A stretch of DNA of 49,561 nucleotides, from contig CAJUDQ010000023.1 in the NCBI GenBank assembly GCA_910585215.1, positions 1 to 49,561 of the forward strand, written 5' to 3'. The notes under the pieces were generated by a model, which ran no database searches, was not told the origin of the DNA, and saw nothing but the letters and a program-made list of their open reading frames with translations. Every line of letters begins with the position of its first letter. Position 1 is the stretch's first letter. This DNA comes from an uncultured Lachnospiraceae bacterium. GTDB taxonomy: Bacteria > Bacillota > Clostridia > Lachnospirales > Lachnospiraceae. Positions 7,918 to 16,995 of the stretch are shown here, in pieces. The position numbers and the translations under genes were made by a program.

Positions 7918-9009
7918 TTATGCCTGTTTTGGCATAATATATCCCATTGCTTTTAACATTTCCGCTGAAAGAACTGCTCCGCCTGCTGCGCCGCGCAGAG
8001 TGTTATGTGACAGGCCTACAAATTTGAAATCATATACGCTGTCTTCTCTTAAACGACCTACAGAAATACCCATTCCATTTTCAAAATCAACATCAAGCTT
8101 TACCTGCGGTCTGTTATCTTCTTCAAGATATTGAATAAACTGTTTTGGCGCGCTTGGAAGATTTAATTCCTGTGGACGTCCCTGATAGGAAACCAGTTTT
8201 TCTATCAGTTCCTCTTTGGTCGGCTTTTTCTTAAACTTTACAAACACTGCCGCTGTATGTCCGTCTGCAATAGGAACTCTTATACATTGTGTAGTAATCA
8301 CAGGCAGCGTTGCTTTCTTAATAACACCGTCTTCAATTTTTCCCCAAAGTCTTAACGGCTCCTGTTCACTTTTTTCCTCTTCACCGCCAATATATGGAAT
8401 AATATTTCCTTCCATTTCTGGCCAGTCCTGAAAAGTCTTTCCGGCACCGGAAATTGCCTGATATGTGGTAGCAACTACTTCTATCGGTTCAAATTCCTTC
8501 CATGCATGTAAAACAGGAGCATAGCTTTGAATCGAACAGTTTGGTTTTACTGCCACAAATCCTCTTTTTGTACCCAATCTTTCTTTTTGATACTGAATCA
8601 CTTCATAGTGTTCAGGGTTTATTTCAGGAACTACCATTGGAACATCCGGTGTCCATCTGTGTGCACTGTTGTTTGATACAACAGGTGTTTCTGTCTTGGC
8701 ATATGCCTCCTCTATTTTTTTTATTTCCTCTTTTGTCATATCTACAGCACTGAATACAAAATCAACCTTTGAAGCTACTTCTTCGACTTCATTTACATTC
8801 ATTACAATCAAATTTTTTACTGCTTCCGGCATAGGGGTTTTCATTTTCCATCTGCTGCCTGTTGCTTCCTCATAAGTTTTTCCGGCAGAACGCGGGCTTG
8901 CTGCCACTGCTACTACTTCAAACCATGGGTGATTTTCAAGCAACGATACAAATCTTTGTCCAACCATACCTGTTGCACCTAAAATACCTACTTTTAATTT
9001 TTGTTCCAT
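7918..9009 (-). CDS. asd: Aspartate-semialdehyde dehydrogenase
   Basis: This enzyme reduces L-aspartyl-4-phosphate to aspartate semialdehyde with NADPH, the branch point to lysine/diaminopimelate, threonine and methionine. At 363 aa it has the expected length for the archaeal/fungal-like class found in Clostridia. The nucleotide-binding motif GATGMVGQRF starts at residue 11. The active-site Cys is C158 (VKPNCSIQ) and the proton-relay His is H251 (RVPIADGHT). It stands alone, with no other lysine-pathway gene adjacent. I looked for a lysine riboswitch upstream and saw none. The product feeds diaminopimelate to peptidoglycan, which ties in loosely with ddl-murF further right. Confidence 0.96.
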   Translation of the reverse strand: MEQKLKVGILGATGMVGQRFVSLLENHPWFEVVAVAASPRSAGKTYEEATGSRWKMKTPMPEAVKNLIVMNVNEVEEVASKVDFVFSAVDMTKEEIKKIEEAYAKTETPVVSNNSAHRWTPDVPMVVPEINPEHYEVIQYQKERLGTKRGFVAVKPNCSIQSYAPVLHAWKEFEPIEVVATTYQAISGAGKTFQDWPEMEGNIIPYIGGEEEKSEQEPLRLWGKIEDGVIKKATLPVITTQCIRVPIADGHTAAVFVKFKKKPTKEELIEKLVSYQGRPQELNLPSAPKQFIQYLEEDNRPQVKLDVDFENGMGISVGRLREDSVYDFKFVGLSHNTLRGAAGGAVLSAEMLKAMGYIMPKQA

Positions 9010-9254
9010 TTTTAAATCCCTCTATTCTTTTTATCATAATATGTTCTTCTTTTGTGTTTGTTCGCCTTACGCGGACATTTGTACGTGAACACAGACTATA
9101 CTATATCATATTATTAAAAAAATGCAAGTGTTTTTTCGAATAAATATTTAAAACAGGTCAATAATTTTCTGTGTAATTCTTTATATAGTTCCTTGGATAC
9201 TTCCTTATGTGCTTCTTATATACTTTTACCTATAAAAACTGAAAGGATATAATT

Positions 9255-10634
9255 ATGATAGATAACCGTATTAATCAAATAAATCAAATCCTGCGTGTAG
9301 AAGAAAGTTTCGACTTGATTTATCGTACCCTTACAATTGGAGAAAAAGTTTCGTGTATTTATTTTATCGACGGATTTGTAAAGGATGACATTATGCAAAA
9401 AATTCTGGATTCCTTCAGCAGCATAAAAAAAGAGGATTTGACAGATGCACATACCTTTTTAAAGCAAAATCTTCCCTATGTAGAAGTAGATATGACTTCT
9501 GATATGGAGACTTTTAAAACCAGTATTCTTACTGGTATTACGGGACTTGTAATTGACGGTTTTGAAGAGTTGATTTTAATTGACTGCAGAAGCTATCCGG
9601 CAAGAAGTGTGGAAGAACCTGATAAAGACAAGGTATTGCGTGGTTCCAGAGATGGTTTTGTAGAAACAATTGTATCTAATGCAGCGCTGATTCGCAGACG
9701 TATTCGTGACGAGCACCTTACCTTTTCCATGATGAACGCTGGAACTGCTTCAAAAACAGATATTGCTGTCTGTTATATGGACAATAAAGTAGATAAAAAA
9801 CTTCTGGAAGAAACAAAAAAAAGAATCAGTAAAATCGATGTAGAAGCGCTGACCATGAATCAGGAAAGCCTTGCCGAATGTCTCTATAAAGGCAAATGGC
9901 TAAATCCGTTGCCAAAATTCAAATATTCGGAACGTCCAGACACAGCAGCTTCTGCTATTTTGGAGGGGCATATCGTAATATTGGTGGATAATTCTCCGTC
10001 TTCCATGATTCTGCCAACCAGCTTTTTTGATATTATCGAAGAAGCGGATGATTATTATTTTCCACCGGTTACAGCGACCTATCTTCGCTTTACACGGGTA
10101 GTTATTACATTGATTACACTCTTTCTCACCCCTTTGTTTCTATTGTTTTTTAGTCATCCGGAATGGATTCCCAAAAATTTTGAGTTTATTATTATTCAGG
10201 ATGATATCAATGTACCCGTTTTCTGGCAGTTTTTAATTCTTGAGCTTGCAATAGACGGATTGAAGCTCGCAGCTGTCAATACACCGAATATGTTGAATAC
10301 ACCTCTAAGCATTATCGCCGGTATACTGCTCAGTGACAGTGCAGTAGAATCTGGATGGTTTAATAATGAATGTCTTTTATATATGGCATTTGCAGCATTT
10401 GGCACTTATACCATGCAAAGCTTCGAATTTGGGTATGCCATAAAATTTTTCCGGCTGATGCTGCTGGTTTTAACGCAGCTTTTCCACCTGTGGGGATTTT
10501 CAGCCGGAACCATATTTATTATTGTATTTATGTTTGCAAATAAAACAATTTCCAAAGAAAGTTATATGAAACCGTTGTTTCCTTTAAATATAAAGGAACT
10601 GGCCAATAAATTTATCCGTTTTCAAAAGCACTAA
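9255..10634 (+). CDS. spoVAF: GerA/SpoVAF-family spore membrane protein
   Basis: This 459-aa protein is of the GerA A-subunit superfamily, which sits in the inner spore membrane and acts in germination. The N-terminal soluble half (1-270) has the signature CRSYPARSVEEPDKDKVLRG and FVETIVSNAALIRRRIRD. The C-terminal half contains about five membrane helices from residue 280. It stands alone with no B or C subunits, and the N-terminal signature fits SpoVAF better than a nutrient receptor A subunit; this choice is inference. AAAGGA precedes the ATG. The stop overlaps that of the convergent GH5 gene by 4 bp. Expression is expected in the forespore, but I found no convincing sigma-G promoter. Confidence 0.85.
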   Translation: MIDNRINQINQILRVEESFDLIYRTLTIGEKVSCIYFIDGFVKDDIMQKILDSFSSIKKEDLTDAHTFLKQNLPYVEVDMTSDMETFKTSILTGITGLVIDGFEELILIDCRSYPARSVEEPDKDKVLRGSRDGFVETIVSNAALIRRRIRDEHLTFSMMNAGTASKTDIAVCYMDNKVDKKLLEETKKRISKIDVEALTMNQESLAECLYKGKWLNPLPKFKYSERPDTAASAILEGHIVILVDNSPSSMILPTSFFDIIEEADDYYFPPVTATYLRFTRVVITLITLFLTPLFLLFFSHPEWIPKNFEFIIIQDDINVPVFWQFLILELAIDGLKLAAVNTPNMLNTPLSIIAGILLSDSAVESGWFNNECLLYMAFAAFGTYTMQSFEFGYAIKFFRLMLLVLTQLFHLWGFSAGTIFIIVFMFANKTISKESYMKPLFPLNIKELANKFIRFQKH

Positions 10635-12427
10635 TTTGCAAGCTGATTCAAATACCATTTCCCGCTTTCGGAAAAATCATCATAGGAAAAACCACCTGTT
10701 TTTCCACAGGAACTGTTCAGCAAAGAGGAAGATTCCGCTTTGTTGGACAGATTCCATGCCACATAGCTTATACCGCAGGAATTTAATAAATCCATCCATT
10801 TTTGTGCTGAATTTACATCATTCCACCCATTTCCAGAAGCCTCACAAATACTGAATTCCGATACAAAAACTGGCAGCCCCTGATTATATGCGGAGACAAA
10901 CTTATTTCTCAGAAAATCTGTATGGGTTGCAGCATAAAAATGCAGTGCGTACATAATATTGGAATATCTGGAAGGGTCCAACGGATTTGCCGCTACCACA
11001 TCCACATCCTGCGACCATGTAGGAGTTCCGACAATAATGACAGCATTGGCATCATTGGCACGAATGGTACTGACAACTCGTTCTGCATAGGTTTTTATAT
11101 CATTTCCGCTGCCGTCATACCATGCTACCCCACCATTTGGTTCATTACAGATTTCATAGATAATATTTCCCCAACCGGCATATTGAGAGGATATTTCATG
11201 AAAGAAGCTTACAGCCTGTTCTATATAGGTATTTGGATTTCGGTCGTTTAAGACATGCCAGTCTACAATTACATACATATCCTGCTCAGTTGCATACTGG
11301 ATGCCCTGTCTTACAAGTGCTTTCAGAGAAGATTGGTCTCCGCCGCTGCAATAACCATTATATTCACTGGTATACATGGCAAGTCTTATGGTATTTACTC
11401 CAAAGGAACGCAGAGAAGAAAATGCTTCTGCATTGACATACTCCGGAAACCAGCTGAGACCATGTGTGCTCACTCCTTTTAACTGAATTGGAGTACCATT
11501 TTTATCACACAGAGATGTACCGGAAACATGCAAAGCTCCGTGCTCACTGTAGAAACCGGAAACACTCGGAACAGAAACCGGAGGTACTGGCTCCTGTGGA
11601 GAAGTTGGATTCTGTTCTGAAGGATTACTCTGTGGAGGTTGTGGTCCCTGTGAGGACCCTGAATTATTTATATTGTAGGAAGATACAGATGCGTAGCTTC
11701 CGGCGCTTATAATAAAACCAAGATTTTTTGTTTCATATGGATTTATTTCATTTGTATAATCGACAGGTTTGATGTCAAGCTGTTTTCCTGATGGCGTAAG
11801 AGTTCCGCCCCAGCTGTCGGAAACTGTGATTTCCGTTGTAAACTCAATGCTCAACTGCCAGCCCAAAATACGCTGTCCTGTAGGATTTGTAAGGTCAATG
11901 CTGTATTGTACATAGGTTTGACCATTGTTTTCCCAACTGTTGACTGCAGATATATTGACATTTATCTGTGATGCTTCACCGGAAGAATTTACACCGGAAG
12001 AGCTTCCGCCGGAAAAATTTCCATTACCAGAATTGCCTCCCTGTGAATTTTCATTTTGAGAAGGAGAAGTAGATAAACCCGAACTAGGGGAATTTTCCTC
12101 TCCATTTTCTGACGGAGCTTCTGTATTTTCAGAAGTATTTTCAGGATTGCTTTCACCTTCTGTTGTGGCATCGGTGGTTTCACTTTCTGAGATATTCTCA
12201 CTTTCTGTTGTACTGTCTGCTTTTGTGGTTATCTCTTTCTTTGTGGCATCGGTTGGAGAAGCAGTTTCATGCGCTGGTACGCTGCTGTTGACAGAGGTGT
12301 CTCTGGAAAGCACAATAACTAACAGAATAATACACACAATGGAAACCAGCAGGCAGGATAAAAAAATACCCATATTTAATTTAGAAGCAGTCAGTGTTTC
12401 TTTTATTTTTTCTATAAATTTTTTCAT
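10631..12427 (-). CDS. Membrane-anchored GH5 endoglucanase with CBM2-like module
   Basis: This is a predicted beta-1,4-glucanase (598 aa) displayed on the cell surface. Residues 19-41 form an uncleaved N-terminal membrane anchor. A long Ser/Thr/Glu linker follows (45-150), then a CBM2-like beta domain (about 152-250, with Trp in NSWENNGQ and LGWQLSIEF), a Pro/Ser linker, and the GH5 catalytic domain (about 290-598). The acid/base is E429 in YEICNEPNG and the nucleophile is E524 in VFVSEFS; the pattern fits GH5 subfamily 2. The substrate is probably cellulose or a mixed-linkage glucan, by family. The gene is monocistronic. Its last bases overlap the convergent spoVAF-like stop. Confidence 0.92.
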   Translation of the reverse strand: MKKFIEKIKETLTASKLNMGIFLSCLLVSIVCIILLVIVLSRDTSVNSSVPAHETASPTDATKKEITTKADSTTESENISESETTDATTEGESNPENTSENTEAPSENGEENSPSSGLSTSPSQNENSQGGNSGNGNFSGGSSSGVNSSGEASQINVNISAVNSWENNGQTYVQYSIDLTNPTGQRILGWQLSIEFTTEITVSDSWGGTLTPSGKQLDIKPVDYTNEINPYETKNLGFIISAGSYASVSSYNINNSGSSQGPQPPQSNPSEQNPTSPQEPVPPVSVPSVSGFYSEHGALHVSGTSLCDKNGTPIQLKGVSTHGLSWFPEYVNAEAFSSLRSFGVNTIRLAMYTSEYNGYCSGGDQSSLKALVRQGIQYATEQDMYVIVDWHVLNDRNPNTYIEQAVSFFHEISSQYAGWGNIIYEICNEPNGGVAWYDGSGNDIKTYAERVVSTIRANDANAVIIVGTPTWSQDVDVVAANPLDPSRYSNIMYALHFYAATHTDFLRNKFVSAYNQGLPVFVSEFSICEASGNGWNDVNSAQKWMDLLNSCGISYVAWNLSNKAESSSLLNSSCGKTGGFSYDDFSESGKWYLNQLAN

Positions 12428-12551
12428 TATAAATTTCCTTGTTAAATAATTATCTTATTAAACATTTTCCTTTTTTATTTCAAATAACTCGCAGAATCAT
12501 ATTTTTTAGTGGATTTTTTATACGATTAATAATTTTAAATATTCTGATATT

Positions 12552-13304
12552 TTAACTTATGGGAGAACCACAAAAATCACATTCCGAAATTGTACCTGTT
12601 ATAACTCTATTTATACCGCCGCAATTTGGACATTTTACTACTTTTTCTCTTGGTGCTGATGTCGTCGTTTGATGAGTATAGTTTCTGCTTGGTGTTCTTG
12701 TCTGATGGACATAACTCCTGTTTGGTGTTGCCACCGTTGCATGAGCAGTTTGAACAGGCTGATTTACTGCAGACGAAACAGGATAAGAAGTTATTGAAGA
12801 TGGCACAGGCTGAATATCATTAAGAATAACAATTTCATGATTTTCCAAATTAATATACATTTCATTAAAATAAGCTTTATTTATCATTTTTTGTAATTCT
12901 TTTACTGTTTTTCTATAACTTAATCCTGTCTGTGATGCAATATTTTCTATGCTTCTTTCATTATGATTTATAATAATATCTTTGAATATAATATAGTATT
13001 TATCAAATTTTTCCATATTTTTAGAAGAATATACTGTAAGTCCTCCAAGCACTAAATAACATAAAAATGTTTGAAGAAAAGCTTCCATATCTTCATTTGT
13101 TTTACTGCCTATAAGTCCTATAAGCATACAAGCAGCACCGAACAGACAAAAGTAGCCAAATCCCTTTAACACTTTTCTGAATTTCTTTGCTGTTTCTCTA
13201 TTAAATTTCACTCTCTTATAAAAAAAGAATATTCCAACAGGCCAAAACAGGATAGTCCAAAAGATTATTTTCTGGCATGATGGTATTTCTATTCTATTTT
13301 GCAT
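12552..13304 (-). CDS. Membrane zinc-ribbon protein, third gene of a ydjGHI-like operon
   Basis: This 250-aa protein has a hydrophobic pair at about 15-30 and 48-66, another at 80-92, and then a winged-helix-like stretch (IENIASQTGLSYRKTVKELQ). A Thr/Ser-rich linker leads to a C-terminal zinc ribbon with CPNCGG and CDFCGS. It follows the preceding gene by 12 bp, with AGGAGG before its ATG. The arrangement of membrane zinc-ribbon protein, membrane protein and SPFH protein resembles B. subtilis ydjG-ydjH-ydjI, which anchor a PspA-type envelope-stress complex. The match is by architecture, not by close sequence recognition. Confidence 0.7.
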   Translation of the reverse strand: MQNRIEIPSCQKIIFWTILFWPVGIFFFYKRVKFNRETAKKFRKVLKGFGYFCLFGAACMLIGLIGSKTNEDMEAFLQTFLCYLVLGGLTVYSSKNMEKFDKYYIIFKDIIINHNERSIENIASQTGLSYRKTVKELQKMINKAYFNEMYINLENHEIVILNDIQPVPSSITSYPVSSAVNQPVQTAHATVATPNRSYVHQTRTPSRNYTHQTTTSAPREKVVKCPNCGGINRVITGTISECDFCGSPIS

Positions 13305-13316
13305 AATATGTACCTC

Positions 13317-14003
13317 CTATATATTGCCCTGTTTTAAATTTCTTACCTGCAATTTTCTTTTTGTAATTAAAAAATGAATTTCTTTTATTTGTTTATTAAA
13401 TTTTGATATATCAACTTCTTCTGCTTTCACTATATCCTCTAAATTCAAAATTGCTTCATTTAATTCTTTATCTGCATCCACTGTCACGGATTTATCAGAA
13501 TATTGAATTTCATCTATTAATTTATCAATGTCAGTCTTTTTATCAAAGGATTCTTTTATCAATGCAAGCCTATTTACAAATTCCTGAATCCTTAAATCTA
13601 CCTGTAATACCTCCATATCTTTTTCTTTTACAGTTCTAGATGCATTTGCCATAACAAGCGTAATTCCAGCAGTCATAACCAGTAATATAATCTGAAAAAT
13701 TAAAAATACACGAGGATAAGAATCTAAAAAATTTATGTAAATAAGAGAAGATAAAAATACAATTATTGCATATATCCCCACAGAAATTCCCACACCAACT
13801 CGTGTCATAATTTGAGAAGATTTATCACCTAGATATTCAACAAGTACAAAACCGCCAAAAAACACCAATTCAGAATACAACAAAAAACAGATTCCCAATA
13901 TGGAAGAAAAATATAATTCTATGTCTGCAATTACAACTATCATACATGTTGCTACAAATACAATGCTGCCAATTATAATCGAAATTTTTGCTCTTCTATT
14001 CAT
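13317..14003 (-). CDS. Membrane protein, second gene of the ydjGHI-like operon
   Basis: This 228-aa protein has four hydrophobic helices in residues 8-123 and a cytoplasmic alpha-helical C-terminal half (125-228) rich in Asp, Glu and Lys, likely coiled coil (DIDKLIDEIQYSDKSVTVDA). It begins 3 bp after the SPFH gene's stop, with GAGGT upstream, so the two are translated from one message. It contains no enzymatic motif. Position between an SPFH protein and a zinc-ribbon membrane protein suggests a scaffold or membrane partner. Distant similarity to XpaC/YdjH-type proteins is possible but not shown here. Confidence 0.7.
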   Translation of the reverse strand: MNRRAKISIIIGSIVFVATCMIVVIADIELYFSSILGICFLLYSELVFFGGFVLVEYLGDKSSQIMTRVGVGISVGIYAIIVFLSSLIYINFLDSYPRVFLIFQIILLVMTAGITLVMANASRTVKEKDMEVLQVDLRIQEFVNRLALIKESFDKKTDIDKLIDEIQYSDKSVTVDADKELNEAILNLEDIVKAEEVDISKFNKQIKEIHFLITKRKLQVRNLKQGNI

Positions 14004-14006
14004 ATA

Positions 14007-15302
14007 TTACCTCAGTTTTTCTCCACAGTTTGCACAAAATTTAGCCTCTCCATCGATTTCCATTTTGCAGTTTGGACAGATTTTTGATATACATTCTCCA
14101 CATTCCGGACAGAATTTAATATTACCGGTCAAGGCTGTACCACATTTTGGACATTTTTTTGGAAGCTTATAGTTACATTCTTTGCAAAAAGTATCATCTT
14201 CATTCATATCAGCTCCACATTCTGGACATGAAATATATTTCTTGCCACATTCAGGACAAAACTTTGAACCATTATGTACTGCACCGCACTTGGAGCAATG
14301 AATTACTTTTTTCTCTGATTTTTCTTCTTTGCATGTTTCCATATCATATCCACAGGAACCGCAGAAACGCTGTCCTTTTGGCAGCTTCACATGACATTTT
14401 GAACATTCTGATAAATTGTCAACAGAGTTTTCAAAAACCACCTGATTTGTCATGTTAGACATTGCTCTTCCAAAACCAACGCCCATTCCAAGACCCATTC
14501 CTGCTCCCATAAATGGCGCTGTTTGAGTGTTATGGTTTCTTGCTGCCGACTGCATGGTATCAAACGAACGTTCCTGCTGATAATTATATCCGATAAGATT
14601 CATTTCTGCCCTTTTTGCCAAAGCATTCTTTAGTCTTCTAACAGCTAAATCTTCTTCTGGAACACTGATTTCGTTTATATAAAAGCTGACAAGTTTTATG
14701 CCATATTCCGACATTTCCGGTTCAATACATTCTTTGATATATTCTGATAATTCATTCAAGTAAACATTAATTTCCAATACACTCACTGTCTTTTCCACTA
14801 TGTAAGTAGATATTGCATCTTTTACTTTTGTAACATAGATACCTCTAAAATATTGAACGATATTTTTTTCATCAAATACTGGCAGTGTTCCTACTAACTT
14901 AACAAGAAATTTCTTTGAATCTTCAATTTGAATTCCAAAAATACCATTCGAACGTACCGGAAGAAATACTCCATATTTAGGGTCCTGTATTTGAATCGGA
15001 GAAGCTGTTCCCCATTTAATATCCAATTTAAACAACTTGTTCACATACCACACTTCAGCTGTAAATGGAGACCTTTTACCAAATGGCAGATTGATAATAT
15101 GATTTAACAAGGGGATATTTTGAGTACTTAAAGTATGTCTTCCACTCGGAAAAACATCCAGCGCCTTTCCACCTTTGTAAAGAACTGCTTCCTGTGATTC
15201 ATTTACAATTAATTGTGTCCATGTGCCAAGCTCTTCACTTGGATATTTCCACGCAAATATATCAGAAGCTCCATTATATTTTACTACTTCAATTACTGCC
15301 AT
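14007..15302 (-). CDS. YdjI-like SPFH protein with five C-terminal zinc ribbons
   Basis: This 431-aa cytoplasmic protein starts with an SPFH/band-7 domain of the YdjI ('virion core protein') type (about 1-240): MAVIEVVKYNG, FPSGRHTLSTQNIPLLN and KLVSFYINEISVPEE are typical. A Gly/Met-rich hinge (255-285) leads to five consecutive zinc ribbons between 295 and 430, each with paired CxxC knuckles (CSKC/CGSC, CSKC/CPEC, CPEC/CKEC, CPKC/CPEC, CPNC/CANC). The B. subtilis counterpart recruits PspA to the membrane under envelope stress. No pspA homologue lies in this window. It is first in the operon, with GAGGAGG ahead of the ATG. Five ribbons are more than the YdjI proteins I know carry. Confidence 0.85.
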   Translation of the reverse strand: MAVIEVVKYNGASDIFAWKYPSEELGTWTQLIVNESQEAVLYKGGKALDVFPSGRHTLSTQNIPLLNHIINLPFGKRSPFTAEVWYVNKLFKLDIKWGTASPIQIQDPKYGVFLPVRSNGIFGIQIEDSKKFLVKLVGTLPVFDEKNIVQYFRGIYVTKVKDAISTYIVEKTVSVLEINVYLNELSEYIKECIEPEMSEYGIKLVSFYINEISVPEEDLAVRRLKNALAKRAEMNLIGYNYQQERSFDTMQSAARNHNTQTAPFMGAGMGLGMGVGFGRAMSNMTNQVVFENSVDNLSECSKCHVKLPKGQRFCGSCGYDMETCKEEKSEKKVIHCSKCGAVHNGSKFCPECGKKYISCPECGADMNEDDTFCKECNYKLPKKCPKCGTALTGNIKFCPECGECISKICPNCKMEIDGEAKFCANCGEKLR

Positions 15303-15373
15303 TGCTTATCCTCCTCAAGTCCTTTATTATTTTGTATTTTTTCTCTGCAGATGTTCTTTAAAAATTATAATAT

Positions 15374-15583
15374 TTATTCCCATTTTGCAAATAATGTACA
15401 GCTTCCGCTTTTGTGATACATTTCAATTGTTTTTTCCAGACGTTCACGCTCAACTCCAAGATATGCCGCCTGACAGTCAAGACACAGAAACTCCCTTGCT
15501 GCTTTTCCAAACAGCTTTCTGTGCAGAGCTATTTCATCTGACATCAGTTTTGCTCTGCAGGTTGTACATAAATGTTCTGTCAC
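15374..15583 (-). CDS. Small double-CxxC protein
   Basis: This is a protein of about 69 aa with two CxxC pairs (LCTTCRAK and LCLDCQAA) and a helical middle, suggesting a single structural zinc site. I place the start at a GTG at 15583 that overlaps the stop of the alpha-galactosidase gene in a GTGA arrangement, with AGGTGG upstream. A longer frame from the ATG at 15604 is possible but has no ribosome site. The overlap implies co-translation with the GH27 gene. Function unknown; similar small zinc proteins occur in Lachnospiraceae, but I do not recognise a named family. Confidence 0.65.
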   Translation of the reverse strand: MTEHLCTTCRAKLMSDEIALHRKLFGKAAREFLCLDCQAAYLGVERERLEKTIEMYHKSGSCTLFAKWE

Positions 15584-16725
15584 TTCACAGATACCACCTT
15601 GCATCTGTATATCTTAGAACCATGTGCTGCCACAGTGCTTGAGAAAATTTCCTTTTTTATTCCCAGATTCTGATGTTCAATACAATCATAAAATTCTAGG
15701 CCTCTGCCTGAGCCTGCATTCAGTCCTATATCCCAGAAATTTACTGCAACTCCTGCCGCGGTATCGCCCATATTGAACATGCCAACTGCAATATCTCCAT
15801 TTGATAAAAACTTTACCAGAACAAATGATTCCGGATTTTCTGAGCACAAAAACGGAGCTCTGCATTCTTTGTCCTGATTAATTGCAATTAAATCCTGATT
15901 CATCAAAATTTTCTTTGTTGCATCGGTAAGATTTCTGACATCACATCCAATCATAAGAGGCGAATTCATCATTGCCCATAAGGAAAAGTGTGTCTGATAT
16001 TCCTCGTCTGTACAGCCTCCGGCAGAAATGTAGGAATTTCCACCCTTTCCATACATGCCAACTACCAGCATATCCATGTCATTGTGACAATATGCTCCTG
16101 AAAATGCCTGTTTATCAAGCTGTGAATGTGCGATATCTCTGATAGAATTCCATGAATCGTTAATATCCCCTGTCGAACGGAACAAATGTGCTCCTGAAGA
16201 ACCAATCCAGTCATACACAGAATCTGTTCCCCACTGGCATGCGGAAAATACAATATCCCTGCCTGAATTTGCCAGTGCGATTCCCATTCGACGATAAAGT
16301 GTTTTTCCATCGTGATTTTGCGGTTTATAGCAGTTATCATATTTTAAGTAATCGACGCCCCATTCTGCAAACTGTGCGGCATCTTCAAACTCATGTTCAA
16401 AACTTCCCGGATATCCAGCGCATGTTCTGGTTCCACAACAACTGTACATACCAAATTTAAAACCTTTTTCATGTACATAATCCGCCAGCGCCTTCATTCC
16501 ATTTGGAAACTTTTCAGGGTCTGCCACCAGCCTTCCCTCACTGTCACGTTCTCTTAAGCTCCAACAGTCATCAATCACTACATATTCATACCCTGCTTCT
16601 AATAATCCCTGTTCTTTCATAGCATCTACAGTTTGTTTAATCAGGTCCTCGCTGATATTTTCTGTAAATGTGTTCCATGAGTTCCATCCCATAGGAGGGA
16701 TTTCACATAATGCTTTTCTTCCCAT
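15580..16725 (-). CDS. GH27 alpha-galactosidase, cytoplasmic
   Basis: This enzyme hydrolyses terminal alpha-galactosides such as melibiose and raffinose-family sugars with retention of configuration. At 381 aa it is a complete GH27: PPMGWNSWNTF at the start, VIDDCW, nucleophile D130 in YLKYDNC, acid/base D187 in RSTGDINDSW, and the C-terminal beta domain. There is no signal peptide, so it acts on imported oligosaccharides, whereas the GH97 enzyme next door is exported. AAGGAG precedes the ATG. The upstream 270 bp contains an imperfect inverted repeat (16856-16887) that may be an operator, with the AraC-type regulator at 21.3-22.1 kb the obvious candidate. Confidence 0.95.
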   Translation of the reverse strand: MGRKALCEIPPMGWNSWNTFTENISEDLIKQTVDAMKEQGLLEAGYEYVVIDDCWSLRERDSEGRLVADPEKFPNGMKALADYVHEKGFKFGMYSCCGTRTCAGYPGSFEHEFEDAAQFAEWGVDYLKYDNCYKPQNHDGKTLYRRMGIALANSGRDIVFSACQWGTDSVYDWIGSSGAHLFRSTGDINDSWNSIRDIAHSQLDKQAFSGAYCHNDMDMLVVGMYGKGGNSYISAGGCTDEEYQTHFSLWAMMNSPLMIGCDVRNLTDATKKILMNQDLIAINQDKECRAPFLCSENPESFVLVKFLSNGDIAVGMFNMGDTAAGVAVNFWDIGLNAGSGRGLEFYDCIEHQNLGIKKEIFSSTVAAHGSKIYRCKVVSVK

Positions 16726-16855
16726 ATTCTTAATCTCCTTTTATATATTTTTTTTAATAATCAACATATGGCTTATCTTTGATTATAAAAGAAATCAGAA
16801 AAATTGCAAGCTTTTTATCAAATTCTGGCAAGAATACTCCCGCTTCTTTAAATGA

Positions 16856-16887
16856 CAGGCAGTTTACAGTATTGTCTGAAAACTGTC
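16856..16887. promoter_or_regulatory. Inverted repeat upstream of GH27 gene
   Basis: Arms centred on AGTTTACAG and CTGAAAACT (8 of 9 paired, extending a few bases outward) are separated by 5 nt. The site lies about 130 bp upstream of the alpha-galactosidase start. Operator function is inferred only from position and symmetry. Confidence 0.4.
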
Positions 16888-16934
16888 CGTACTATTATAC
16901 AATACATTCTTTTCATGATACAATACTAAAATAT

Positions 16935-16977
16935 AATAACAGCCAATTCAAAATCAATTTTCAAACCAGCTGTTATT
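16935..16977 (-). terminator. Terminator after the GH97 gene
   Basis: A perfect 9-bp stem (AATAACAGC / GCTGTTATT), about 25-nt loop, begins about 20 bp beyond the GH97 stop and is followed on the minus strand by TATATTTT. It separates the GH97 and GH27 genes into two transcripts. Confidence 0.65.
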
Positions 16978-16995
16978 TTTAAACTTTATTCTTTT

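Noticed and set aside
9060..9090. Palindrome near TTACGCGGACAT upstream of asd
   Set aside because: The arms are poorly complementary; only a 12-bp core is shared with the good hairpin at 24748, too little to call a repeat family.
9010..9254. Lysine riboswitch or T-box upstream of asd
   Set aside because: No conserved core of either class is visible, and the segment is short and AT-rich.
15374..15604. ATG start at 15604 for the small double-CxxC protein
   Set aside because: No ribosome site precedes it, while a GTG at 15583 overlaps the upstream stop and has AGGTGG ahead.
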